DNA from: Cinclus cinclus
Lineage: Eukaryota; Chordata; Aves; Passeriformes; Cinclidae
Assembly (NCBI RefSeq): GCF_963662255.1
Contig: NC_085047.1
Location: forward strand, 95,425,619 to 95,489,618
Direction: 5' to 3'
DNA length: 64,000 nt
The notes beneath the pieces were generated by a model. The model worked only from the letters and a program-made list of their open reading frames with translations. It searched no databases and was not told the origin of the DNA. This document shows positions 14,353 through 25,417 of the stretch, in pieces. A program made the position numbers and the translations under genes. Every line of letters starts with the position of its first letter. The first letter of the stretch is position 1.

Positions 14353-15139
14353 GCTGGAAACTACAGGTTTGTGTGAGAAACCATGAAGCTGAGTGCCTGA
14401 AAGGCCAGCACTCACAAACCTTGGAACTTTCCCCTGCCCGACAACAGCAGGGCAGGGGGGACAAGAAAAAGTTACAGGCAACATTTAAAAGCAATCATAG
14501 TTCCACTGTCACTTTTTCATCATTACAAGATCAAATTTATCTTCCCTTCTCTCTTGCTTGCCAGCCTTTTGAGGGTTGAGCTAAATTTCTTCTGTTAGAA
14601 CACTGTTGCTTTTGTGTTTCCAAGAAGTTTGGCATGGTGGTTGACTCAGATCTTTAGGTCCTACACCTAATATATAACCATGTCTTAAGGGCAGAACAGA
14701 TAATTTGTTTTTTACCCTTCTCTGAATAATATTCAGCCAGAATGTTCTATAGATGGTGTGGCTATACTGTTCTGCAGACAATCAGCAGTGCTTTGGCTGT
14801 GAAACAAGTTGATAACATCACCATCTGTTTTGTCAGCTTTCGGTTTTCCTTACATTTTAGACTGCTGGTTCTGGGAATTTGTCAGCTAAAGTGAATCCTT
14901 CCCTCCTATTTGCACTGGCATGAATGGATTATTTGTCAGAGAATACTAATGACACATAAGTGTTTGGCTGTACATTACATCTTCCATGGACACTCCAGAA
15001 AGCTTTTGAAAGCATTATGTTCAGTGAATATAAATGGTATAATTTGTAAATTACATGCAATGAGACCTCATGGATCTGTCTGTGGACAGAAAGTTCCTGA
15101 AGTGAATAACCTTGGCAATTTTACTTGCTATGAATAGGC
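14353..15139. other. unassigned DNA between two LTRs
   Basis: The first 130 bases after the LTR are GC-richer, with a G-run at 14455-14460, and could be leftover internal retroviral sequence, but no primer-binding site or retroviral motif was recognised. The rest is ordinary AT-rich sequence. Short frames here have no recognisable domain. Confidence 0.5.
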
Positions 15140-15735
15140 TGGCATCATGGTTTCATCCCAGCCAGCAGCCAAGCACCACACAGCCACTCACTCACTTCCC
15201 AACCAGCAGGATTGTAAAGAGAATTGGAAAGATAAAAGAGAACATGTACATTGAGATGAAGATATTTTAATAGGAAAAGCAAAAATGCACACAAACAAAG
15301 AAAAATAGAGAATTAATTCACTGCTTCTAAAGGGCATAAAGATATTCAGCCATCTCAGGTGTGCCCATTGTGTGTAGCAGTGACTTGGGAAGACAGATGT
15401 CACCACTCCAAACATCCACCCTACGTCTTCCTCTTCTCCCCACTTTATGAAATGATTATGATGCCACACAGTCTGGCATACCCTATTATCAGTTTGGGTC
15501 ACCTGTCCTGGCTGAGGCTCCTCCCAGCCTCCCATGCACTCACAATCCCCCTGACAGTGTGGCTGTAAGAAAAGAAGAAAAGGCCTTGTGTCTGTGTAAG
15601 TCTTGCTCATCAGTAACAAAAACATATCTGTATTACTAACCTTGTTGCTGATAATTTGTTCAGCACGAATCCAAATCCAGCCCTATATCAGCTACTGTGA
15701 GGAAAATTAATTCTACCTCAACCAAAACCAGCAGG
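15140..15735 (-). mobile_element. ERVL-type avian LTR (LTR-A copy 1), inverted
   Basis: Read on the minus strand, the element begins with a GCTGGTTTTGG...GAGGTAGAATTAATTTTCC-like start and ends in a segment rich in GAGTGAGTGGCTGTGTGGTGCTTGG-type sequence before a GGGATGAAACCATGA end. This layout matches a very common bird LTR family, attributed from memory to ERVL. A second copy in the same orientation is at 28973-29536. No internal retroviral genes flank it, so it is most likely a solo LTR. The 145-codon minus-strand frame and 69-codon plus frame inside it are incidental. Confidence 0.75.
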
Positions 15736-16387
15736 AATGACAAACAGAAAATAGTGATTTTATGAAGTTGGAAGTAGAGGAGCAAAAAAGGATCAACAGG
15801 GTTTTGAAAAATCTTCAAATCAATATTGGGAGTGCAAGCCATTTACATTTGATGAAGTCATGGGGATGTGGCACAGAGTGGTTTAAAATGGGGACAAAAT
15901 ATATAATCCTTTTTGTATTTCAATATAATTATCCGCAACAGACTTTTGGCTAGCATTTTAAACTATATTATGTCACAACTTGTGCTGCTCTTAGTATGTA
16001 AGTGTAGCCTTACACCTTGTACTCAGCTTGCAAAATGTTTGTGAAGCCACATTTCCTAATGTACTCTAATCAAAATATTTTTGCCTCTGTTATATTAGGG
16101 AAATTATAAAGCAATAAGATTTGCAGAGTACTTAAAGATGCTTTCTGGAAGAAATATCAAAAAATCAGGTAGTATATATCACATACTTCTGTCGCTTTCA
16201 CTGCATGAGATACAGAGAATTTATATAAAACCACCAGAGGACTATGCCTGATGTAAATGAGGCAGTCTGTTTCCCCATCTCCCAGTCACTTTATAATTGG
16301 AGAGGGTTCAGAGATAGACTATGAAGTAGTATGGTTTGTAGTATAGACTATAATCAGTGTAAAATTATATTAAAGCCTCTATATATC
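15736..16387. other. unassigned AT-rich DNA
   Basis: Single-copy-looking sequence between the LTR and the hexamer microsatellite. No coding or RNA signal recognised. Confidence 0.6.
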
Positions 16388-16450
16388 TTCCTATTCCTAT
16401 TCCTATTCCTATTCCTATTCCTATTCCTATTCCTATTCCTATTCCTATTC
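16388..16450. repeat. TTCCTA hexamer microsatellite
   Basis: About ten uninterrupted copies of the six-base unit CTATTC (equivalently TTCCTA), all pyrimidine apart from one A per unit. It is not the vertebrate telomere unit TTAGGG. The perfect array suggests a recent length change and probable polymorphism. Confidence 0.95.
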
Positions 16451-18960
16451 AATAATAGAAGTCGTAATAGGAAAACACTAGACCAGCCCACTGATCCAAC
16501 TCAGTAAGTTTTAGGATTCATCATCTTAAAGTCCTTCCTGCAGAAAGAAGAATACATCACCACTGAAGATGTACTCAGGGAATTTTAATTTACAAAGAGG
16601 CAATATTGTACAATTTTGGGGCAAAAATAAACAATTATGAGCCACCAAACAACACATAAATACACAGAATAAAGGTACATTGTTTAAGCAATTTATTAGG
16701 AAAGCATATGGATATAAAGTTTAGAAGAAATTAATTTCAGGCATACCTTTCCTGTATGTTCTGCATATCAAAAATATCCTGATAATATTTATTGTAACAA
16801 AACAACTGTACAAACAGCATCACATATTTGCTCCTAAGATTAGCCTGTGCAGTACATCTGTGAGCATCCCACTGCTTTGCAATCTCTTGTTGTGGCTCTA
16901 GGCCCTTTGAAGGGGAACCACTTCTCCCAGTTCCCGTGGGACATAATCCCAGATAGCCTGAGTTCACAAATTGAATAAACATTAATTTCAAAATTGTATT
17001 TGAGATTATGTACAGAGGACCCTGCTGAGACAGTTGTCCTGAAACAAAAAAGGCATGTCTTAAAAGTACATGTACTTTTGTTCTGATCCACCTGGTTCAA
17101 CAGCTAAGAAACTGTTTGGTTTCTTGTATAGTCACAGCTGATGCAAAATATTCTTTCTTCAAATACACTTCTGCACAGGGGATGAGATTTTTCTTAAGGC
17201 CTGTTAGATCACCACCTGGACTGAAACTTCTCCCCAAATGCTTATGGTATTCATATATTTGATGCTTGATCAAGCTATCCATTTTTGATACTTCTAAGTT
17301 TTGACTTTTACTACACAAAATCTCTTCTGATATGCTCAGGTAGGGCTGTCTCCTGGCTGGAGAGTAAACATAACACTATGTAGTGGCCTAGAGCTTAGTC
17401 TTCTTAAATCTGGTAAAAGAGTGGGGGTTCTGGAAGAAAAAAATCATAAATTTGACAAAGACTTGAAGGTTTTATGTTAGAGTCTATCTACCTCTGTGTG
17501 TAGCTGTTATAGCATGAGTCCTATTAAAAGTACTTGAATAGATGAAGCATGACTCCTATTTTGCTGCCAAAGAAAGTTGAAAATGTCAGCTCTAAATATT
17601 AACAGTTTCTTATCCTTTTTAGTATTTACTTTATTTTAGTTCATAATACAGTTCCAACCAGGAACAGATAGAAAGCTACTCTATGTGTATTTTTGTTCTT
17701 TTCTGCCTTTTAAAATGAGAATTTAATTTCCTAGATTTCAGCAGTTTCCCAGCTCATCACAAAATGATATTCCACTTCTTTCTTTTTCACAAGATGATAA
17801 CTGAGAATAAAGAAGTGATAACTGCTTGGTGCTGGCTAATCAGAACCAACCTACAGCCGAGCTGATCATAAATTTTGTGCGGCAGCAGAGGACTAATATT
17901 TAATGGAATTCCATGGTGATCTGTGGTTAAAAAGAAATCACATTTTCAGCATACTGTGCTCAACATGGATATGTTTCACAGCATATCACACTGAGCATAG
18001 CCACATAGTATGACTCCAGTTTTTAGCATGCTTTTGTGATGAAGGGAATGTTATGCCAGTCACATAAATTTTTGGCATAGAAAAAAAATCTTTCAGTTCA
18101 TGAGAAACTTTTACTTGCTTGAATTTTTGTGGTCATACCAAAAGTTACTTTAGCGGATGTATTGCAAATATTTGGTATAAAAATATATTTTTATGTTTAT
18201 AGTCTGATCCAAAAAAAAAGAGAAAATCTGTGGGTTTTAATTTTTTTTCTCTTCTTGCATTCTCACATTCTTCAGGATCAGGGGGTTGTTTGGCGTTTTC
18301 TCAACAGCCCCTTATGTATTTGGTGATAGGTTTCCTGTTCTTGCTAATACCTCTAGATCTTTAAAAAACATCCATGGTATCCTTTAGTAAGAGAAGCAGA
18401 GTCAGCATTTGTTCTTTGTCTCCAGAGTATGATTAGAATTTTATGAGTGTCATACTACTAAAACTTCAGACACTGTTTCTGATCTCCTGGGCCATTCTGA
18501 CTGAGTTGCTCTGTCAGTCAGAGCAGGGTTTCCCAAATCTTTACTTCTGAGAGCTCAGTTTTACAAAACTGCACTAATAATCTGCCCGAAGCTTAGAAAT
18601 TGTGTTATTTGCATAATTATTTTTTACCTTTTTTCTATCATTTTGCAATTTGCTTTTAATCCATCTGTGCTTGCACAAATTCAGTTCAGGTTACAAATGA
18701 AGAAGAAACCCCCAAATAATTAAACAAATAATACTATTGCCATTTTTCTGTGCCATCCCTTGACAACGATAATCCATAGACTACTTCAGATATCATAATT
18801 CTTACACTGGTATTGTATTCTCTCTGTAAATGATTAATAGCACAAAATGTATACGAAGCTATTTGTGTCCAATGAGACCTGCTGAAAATTGCATAGTTAA
18901 TAAAGTTAACATATGTCATTATGTATAAATGTGATGGGTATCTTGCCAAAATGCCAAACT
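16451..18960. other. unassigned DNA, possible conserved element near 17.8-17.96 kb
   Basis: No gene or recognised repeat. Between about 17810 and 17960 the sequence loses its homopolymer character and becomes balanced in composition with no tandem structure. Such patches in gene-poor vertebrate DNA are sometimes conserved noncoding elements; this is an impression from composition only. The minus-strand frames at 16737-17318 carry no recognisable domain. Confidence 0.5.
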
Positions 18961-19103
18961 CCACCCAGCTTCTCTCTCACTCCCACACCCCAACAAGACA
19001 GAGGGAGACAAGAAGGTGAAAAAAGCTTAAGGGTCAAGATAAAGGTGGAGAGATCAGCCATGAAATATGATCATGGGTAAAACAGACTCATCTTGGGAAA
19101 AAG
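18961..19103 (-). mobile_element. LTR-B fragment, inverted
   Basis: A short piece beginning with a C-rich CCACCCAGCTTCTCTC-like stretch and ending near AAAACAGACTCATCTTGGG. It matches the reverse complement of the 3' half of the GC-rich LTR family present at 45915-47120 (there, TTGAGCCTGTTTTGCCC-type sequence in plus orientation). It directly abuts a CR1 in the opposite direction. Ends are approximate. Confidence 0.5.
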
Positions 19104-20017
19104 TTGGGTGGAGTTGTTGTGCAGGAGTGGTGCTCCTCAGGACTGGGCATTGGGTCAGCACTGCTTAACATCCTTGTCAGCAATATGGGCAGTGGGACTG
19201 AGTGCACCTTCAGCACATTTACTGACATCTGTGTGGTGAGGTTGACAAGCTGGAGGGAAAGGCTGGTATCCAGAGGGACCTGGATAGGCTTGAGAGGTGA
19301 GCCTTGCAAAGTTAAAAAACGCCAAGTGCAAGGTCCTGCACATGGGTTTGCTCAGTCCAAGCACAAACACAACTTGGGCAGAGAATGAATTGAAAGCAGC
19401 TCTGAAGAGAAAAATGTGGGTGTGTTGGTTAACAAGAGGGTCAACATGACCTGCCAATGTGCACTTGCAGCCTAGAATGCCAACTATTTTCAGAGCTGCT
19501 TTAAAAACAGTGTGTCAAGAGATCAAGGTGGTGATTCTGTCCCTCTACTTCAGCTTTGGGATCCTCAACAGAAGATGTGAACCTGTCGGAGCAAGTTCAG
19601 GGGAAGGGCACGAAGATGACCAGAGGTATGGACAACCTCTTCCGTGAAGACAGTTTCAGAGAGTTGGGTTTTTCAGACTGGAGAACAGAAAGCTCTGGGG
19701 GACCTTATAGCACCTTCCAGTACCTAAAGGGGGCTACAGAAGCTGGAGAGGGAATTTTACTAGGACATGTAAGACTAAATGGCTTTAAACTGACAGAGGG
19801 CAGGTTCAGCTTAGTTTATATGGAAAGAGGGCCATGAGGCACTAGAACCAGTTGCCCAGAGGAGTTGTGGATGTTCTATCACTGGAAGTGTTCAAGGCCA
19901 GGTTGGATGGGGCTTTGAGCAGCCTGATCTATTAGAAGAGATCCCAGTCTGTGGCATGCAGTTTGGAGCTAAATGATCTTCAGGATCCCTTCTAATCCAA
20001 ACTATTCTATGATTCTA
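19104..20017 (+). mobile_element. CR1 LINE, 3' portion (reverse transcriptase remnant)
   Basis: The start translates in plus frames to a decayed reverse transcriptase palm: a GLGxxLLNILVSN segment, then FTDI where active CR1 has FADD, so the catalytic aspartate pair is broken. A later frame (from about 19556) has the downstream CR1 pattern with GTKMTRG, FRELGFS and TFQYLKG. The 3' part carries the CR1 tail ending in ATTCTATGATTCTA at about 20003-20017. The reading frame shifts several times and internal bases are missing, so it is a dead, 5'-truncated copy. Confidence 0.93.
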
Positions 20018-21460
20018 ATATTTTATGTATTGGGCATCTCACATTGCTCCCAGACATTTCAGTTGAAATGAAAAAGTTGAAACTCTTCTGTTTAGTCAGG
20101 TGATATATAAGCCTGTCATAAGCAGTTCCAGTACCTACAGTGACTGATATATTTGTTTTATCTTGTTTGCCTATTTTAGGAAGAAATGGATAACCAGAGT
20201 ATTTAATTGTTTCTATAGATTAAAGTGGGGACATCAGTCTTAGTCACTGGGTAGAGTGCACATCATAAGTTTAATTTTCCTGGATTGTTCCCATGTTTAT
20301 TACTTTTATGATTTACCATATTAAAAAACAAAACAAAACATAACCAAGATAAAAATCAACAAGACAAAGCCCTTTATTGAGTCAGGTTTAGAGTAATATC
20401 TTTAAATATTGCATTTAAAAACAATTGCTCTCAGAAATTATGCAGTGCCAGAAGAGGCCAAAGCACCGCCTATCTACTCCTGTTACTTGTCTAAAAAGGG
20501 AGAAGAAAGAAAACAATTATCATCAAAAACATTGAGATCTCAGCTGGTGATCTGGAACTATAACAAGCACATTATGCTCAACTAGGAAACAGCAATATTG
20601 CATTCAATAATTTCCAAAATTATATGTTAAGGATTTTGAACTTTCTTTTTCCCTGATTTAATTGAAGACAAAATATTAACAGGTAAGTCTATGAGATTAA
20701 TATGTGGGTTTTTTATTCCTTAAACAACACACATTTGTTACTGAAAAACTACAACACAGCAAAGTTCCTGATCAATCCTTACAGTGCAATGCCCTCCACT
20801 GTGAACAAATAAATGGTATGTGTGAAAGATAATTAGATAGTGGCTTGGAAATAATATTATATCATCATAGGAGAGAGTCACAGGTCATGCCCATACTGTG
20901 CAACAGAGGGAAGTGCAGACTTCCTTAACTGGCCCTGACTGATTCAGCTCTGCAACAAGCAGCAGGAGAGTTAAACCCAAGCTGTATTCTGTTTGGGCTG
21001 ATTAATCATGCTAACAGGGATATAGTGTTACTGGGACTGAATCATAAAAACATGCTGGGTGTTATGCTGCACCATGGAGAAATGATTGCTTGAGCCAATG
21101 AGAATGAATATCTCTATCAAAATATTGTATTCTTCAGCGCAGTCTTGGTAAGTTTCAAAGGGAACTTTTTCTAGGACTTTTTTATTGCAACAAAATAGAT
21201 TTGGGTTAGTTTTTTCTTTTTTAGAAGGAATTATATGGGTGTTCTTATTAAAAACAAAATTAAGGGATCTCTTAACTGGAAGTGAATTTTGGAATAATCC
21301 AATCATTATTTCTTCAAATTTTAATGTTTCTTTTGATAATCTGATTTTAATTTGCTTTGAATAAGCTGTCTTCTGATGTTGCCATAAAAACTCTTAGATC
21401 CCAGGGCTTTAATGTGACACAGTTTTCAAAAACAAGTAAATTTTATTTCATATCGGTATA
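20018..21460. other. unassigned AT-rich DNA between two inverted CR1 copies
   Basis: About 1.4 kb with no recognised element. A short GC-richer patch lies near 20880-20990. The 92-codon minus-strand frame at 21028-21306 has no recognisable domain. Confidence 0.55.
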
Positions 21461-22520
21461 GAATCATTGAATCTCTGGAAAGGTTGGAAATATAAGATCA
21501 CAGAGTGCAACCTTTCACTGAGCATCACCTTGTCAAGTGAACCACAGCTCTAAGTGCCATGTTCGGTCATATCTTGAATACTTCTAGAAAAGGTGACCAT
21601 CTTCCTTGGTGGCCCACTACAAAGCTTAACAGAAGCTTCACTGAAAAGGAAAAATATTGCCTAAGATCTAATCAAAACCTATCCTGGTATAGCTTGAGGA
21701 CATTTCCTCTCATCCTGTCACTTGTTACCTGGGAGACCGACATCCAGTTCACTACTTCACCTCTAGGTGATTATAGAGAGTGATACAGCCTCCCCTGAGG
21801 CTGCTTTTTTCCTGGGCTAAATAACTCCAGAGACCTCAGCTGCTCTTCATAGGACTTACTCTCTGGAGACTTTGTTGCTCTTTTTTCAACACAATCCAGA
21901 GCTTCAATGTCTTTCTTGCAGTGAGGGGCCCAAAAACGGTACAAAGTATTTGAGGTATGACCTCACCAAATACAGCGAGATGATCACTGCCCTTCTCTGC
22001 TGGTTACACAATTACTGATACAAGCCAGGCTGCCGCTGGCCTTCTCGGCCACCTGGGCACACACTGGCTCATGCTCTGCTGCTCAAGTTCAGCTGGCTCT
22101 CAAACAACACTCCCAGGTCCTTTTCTGCTGGGCTACTTTCCAGCCACTCTGTCCCCAGCCTGACAATCTACATGGGGTTGTTAGGACCCAAGTGCAGGAC
22201 CTGATACTTGGCCTTGGGGAACCTCGTGTGGTTGGTCTCAACCCATTGATTCAGCCTGTCCAGAAAACTCTGCAGAGACTTCCCGCCCTCCTCAGGTTGA
22301 CACTCCCACCCAACTTGATGTTGTGTACAAAACGACTGTGGATGCTTTCTATCCCCTCACGCAGGAAGCTGATAAAGATATTTATGGGACTGGCCCAAAT
22401 CCTGGGTCCTGGGGAACACATTTGTGATCAGCCACTGACTGGAATTAACTCCATTCACCACAACTCTTTGGGTGAAGTTCCCACTTTTCCCAAGAATACT
22501 GTTATTTGGAGATTATGAAG
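21461..22520 (-). mobile_element. CR1 LINE, 3' portion, inverted
   Basis: The left edge (GAATCATTGAATCTCTGG, 21461 on) is the reverse complement of a CR1 3' tail. Rightwards it proceeds through the untranslated region into the C-terminal part of the CR1 reverse transcriptase on the minus strand, with well-kept blocks such as GTGAGGGGCCCAAAA (from 21920) and CATGGGGTTGTTAGGACCC (from 22171). The body is about 1.06 kb, one of the two longest CR1 pieces here, and GC-richer than its flanks. Plus-strand frames inside it, including 22192-22518, are antisense artefacts. Confidence 0.93.
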
Positions 22521-23365
22521 TGGAAAAGACAATAACTTTCTATCTTGTCAAGACAAGTCCATGCTTGCAAAGATTTCAAACAAGCTCCATGCTAAACTCC
22601 TGAGTCAGGGCAGAAGAGTTTTACAGCAATTCAAACACTGATTCTTGTGCATTATCAATTCCTTTAGCTCCCCTTTTTTTGCCAATATCTTGGAAATCAG
22701 ATTGGACAGACAGGCAAGTGACTGCAGCTTTCTGCAGTGTTCTAAGCACAGTCATTTAATAGTGATAATAAAAGGAAAAGGTGAGCTATTCTGAACTTGT
22801 GCAATACTACTGCTTATACAATGCCAGATGTGTGCAAAGCACACATAATTTTCCTTGTGCCATAATGTTTGTTTCAGTTTCTTTGGTAGAACAAAAAAAT
22901 GATACATATTTTATAGGTTTATAAATGTAAAACTTTCATAAAGTACATTCACTAAGTTGCCAAATAAATCAGGAACATATTTTAAAAATGTATGAACAGT
23001 TGCCTGCTTTCATATATAAATTCACTTTAAAGAATCTGAATATGTCAATATAGTAACAGAATTAAAGCTGTATATCTAACCTACAGTCCTCCTAGCTTTT
23101 CTGTAAATCTTCTTCATTGTCAGAACCTTTAGGTGAAAACCTGTGATAACTGAGACTCCTTCCTACAGTAACTTGCTTTTCACCCTGACAGTAGTCACAA
23201 ATTGACAACCAAAATCTGAAAATACCACCTACATCAGTATTTACTGAACTGTGATTGCTAATTCAGGATAAATTAATTATTGCTTGGTATAAAAAGAAAT
23301 GTTTCCATTTTAGTTTTCAAACTGTATCCACATTTATTAGCACAACAGAAAATCACAGGTGGAAA
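22521..23365. other. unassigned AT-rich DNA
   Basis: No gene, RNA or recognised repeat is seen between the inverted CR1 and the GGCAA array. Confidence 0.6.
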
Positions 23366-23427
23366 GGTAAGGCAAGGCAAGGCAAGGCAAGGCAAGGCAA
23401 GGCAAGGCAAGGCAAGGCAAGGCAAAG
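23366..23427. repeat. GGCAA pentamer microsatellite
   Basis: Eleven perfect GGCAA units at 23371-23425, preceded by an imperfect GGTAA unit. The repeat gives open frames reading QGKAR-type residues in more than one phase, which explains the two overlapping 61-codon frames here; neither is a gene. Confidence 0.95.
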
Positions 23428-24579
23428 GAACCAAATGTAGAATCAGAAATACATTTTACATATAAAGCTGTTGATAATTCCATGTTAGCTTGCTCTTAGG
23501 TTCAGTTTTCTAGTTCTCTTTTGCATTCACAATGCTTATTCACAAAACTTAGGTAAAATCTTCCCAGCTATGGAGATAGCTTTCATGTATGCAAGTGATT
23601 GTTATCGGCATCAAAGAGAGCTACACAGTCATCAAAGGGAGTAGAGGCTGTATTTAGGGCTCATTTATTCTTTTTTTACATGGCAAATTTCTGCATCCTT
23701 TGCTGTAGTTTAAGAGCACTCAATACAGGGGTGGGGTTATAAAATCATATTGTAATCCTGAGATTGCTTGAGTAATGGACTTATCCACAGTGTATGCTGA
23801 GACTGATATTCTATATATTGCCATCTGACACTATTCTGATGTCAGGGGATCCATTTCCTTCTCTTTCTCTGGAATAATGACAAGAAAGATACAGCCAAAG
23901 AAAATATATGATAAGGTGTCCTTGAGGTCTTCTTCTAATGGTTGGTACAATGATTTATCTTTCTCAAGTAGGGCAAAGTTATTCAGATGATAGTGTTATC
24001 CAGACCTTAAAAATGTGTAAAGACAGCAGGCAATATTTTTGTTTTTTGGTGTACCCCTAGCACAGACGAAGTATATAAGCTTAATATGCATTGCTCAGCT
24101 CATAACTGTTGGAAAAATGCTTATGTTGTTATGATTCTCAGCAACTTCAGGCGGAAGAAAGATGAGCCTGAGATAATTCAGATGTCTAAATTGCCATGAA
24201 GGGCACTCTGATAGACACTCATCAAGATGTGAATGCAACTATTGCCCTCCTCCTCTGAGTCTTACTAACACATCTTTGTGAATATCTTAATAATCCTGGG
24301 TAGCTCCAAGGCTACTGGAAGTTTCTAATTTCTCTTTGTTGCTTATAATAAAAAGTACCTAATAATATAGATTGTCCTAATGAAATAAATAGTATTTTTG
24401 TTAATGGTCCAAAATCATAATTAGATCATAAAATTTTACCCTAAAATCAAAATAAAAATGTATTTTTTTGAAAGAAATTTAGTGAGAGGATAAATTGGAC
24501 AGTTGCAGAACTCAGATGGTTGCATTTAGTTCTATGAAGCCAAGATGACTCTTCACTACCTGTTTTGTTCATTGTAGAT
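23428..24579. other. unassigned AT-rich DNA
   Basis: No recognised element. A mildly GC-richer segment at 23820-23960 has no coding signature. Confidence 0.6.
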
Positions 24580-25192
24580 AAGGACCTGGAATCCAGGTGG
24601 ACAAGTTAAACATCAATCTGCAGTCTAGCTCTGTGGGGGAGAAATTCTGCCTGAGCATCACGAGATGAACCAGTTAGAGTAATGCCATCAGGTTCAGGGT
24701 GGTGATTTCTCCCCTACATTTGGCACTTGGGACAGTAGATTTGGGCTCCCCAGTACAAAAGGATATTGATGTACTGGAACAATTCCAACCCAGGATCATC
24801 AGGATACTCAGCACGTGATGTGTGAGGAGAAGCTGAGAGCTGGGTGTAAGGCAAGGTGAGATATAATTGTGATCCAGCTATTCAGTGGTAAAGCATAGTG
24901 GGAGAAGAATTGCAAGTGCAGAGTCCTCCTGAAGTGGCACACTGGTAGGATAAGGGGCAATGGAGACACAAGATGCCATATAGGAAATTTCAATTAGATA
25001 TGAAGATTTTTTTCTATGAGGATGGTGTAACACCATGGCATGTTATGAAAGAAATTGTGGAACCTCCATCCTTGAAGATGCTCATAACTCAGCTGCTCAG
25101 AGTTGCAAGCAACCTGATCTATGCTGGCCCTTCTCTGAGCAGGTGGATGGACCAGATGTTCTCCACATGACCACTTCAACATATTCTAAAAT
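24580..25192 (+). mobile_element. CR1 LINE, 3' portion, diverged
   Basis: The segment follows the CR1 order in plus orientation: a CTCCCCAGTACAAAAGGA block at 24748 on, a GAGGAGAAGCTGAGAGCTGGG block near 24823, a GGATAAGGGGCAATGG block near 24949, and a 3' region with GCAACCTGATCTATGCTGGCC near 25109. It is more diverged than the copy at 19.1 kb and lacks an intact tail. It shares specific wording with the copy at 35225-35552 (TGCAGAGTCCTCCTGAAG), so both probably belong to one older subfamily. Confidence 0.85.
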
Positions 25193-25231
25193 TATATGAC
25201 TATATGAAAACTTTCATTTTTGGAAAGTTAT

Positions 25232-25417
25232 CTAGTGCTGTGTCTGTGACATGTCATCTATCAAATCAGTCATCTCCATACAGAATTGTATCAAGTTGGT
25301 CAAGCATGACTCCCCCTTAGTGAATTCATGCTGACTATCCTTGATGATTTTCTTGCATTCATATGTCTGAGAATGGCTTTCAGGTTTAGTTGCTTCATGA
25401 AATATTGGGTGGATCAA
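25232..25417 (-). mobile_element. CR1 LINE, internal reverse transcriptase fragment, inverted
   Basis: The minus-strand frame over this interval is recognisably the finger region of CR1 reverse transcriptase: it reads KIIKDSQHEFTKGESCLTNL, close to the family's QHGFTKGKSCLTNL block. One glycine of the block is replaced by glutamate. It is an isolated internal piece, about 40 bases from a plus-orientation CR1, and is not a functional gene. Confidence 0.9.

Noticed and set aside
16388..16450. Interstitial telomere repeat
   Set aside because: The unit is TTCCTA, not TTAGGG or its complement.
23255..23465. Two overlapping Lys/Gln/Arg-rich frames as genes
   Set aside because: They are produced by the GGCAA repeat.
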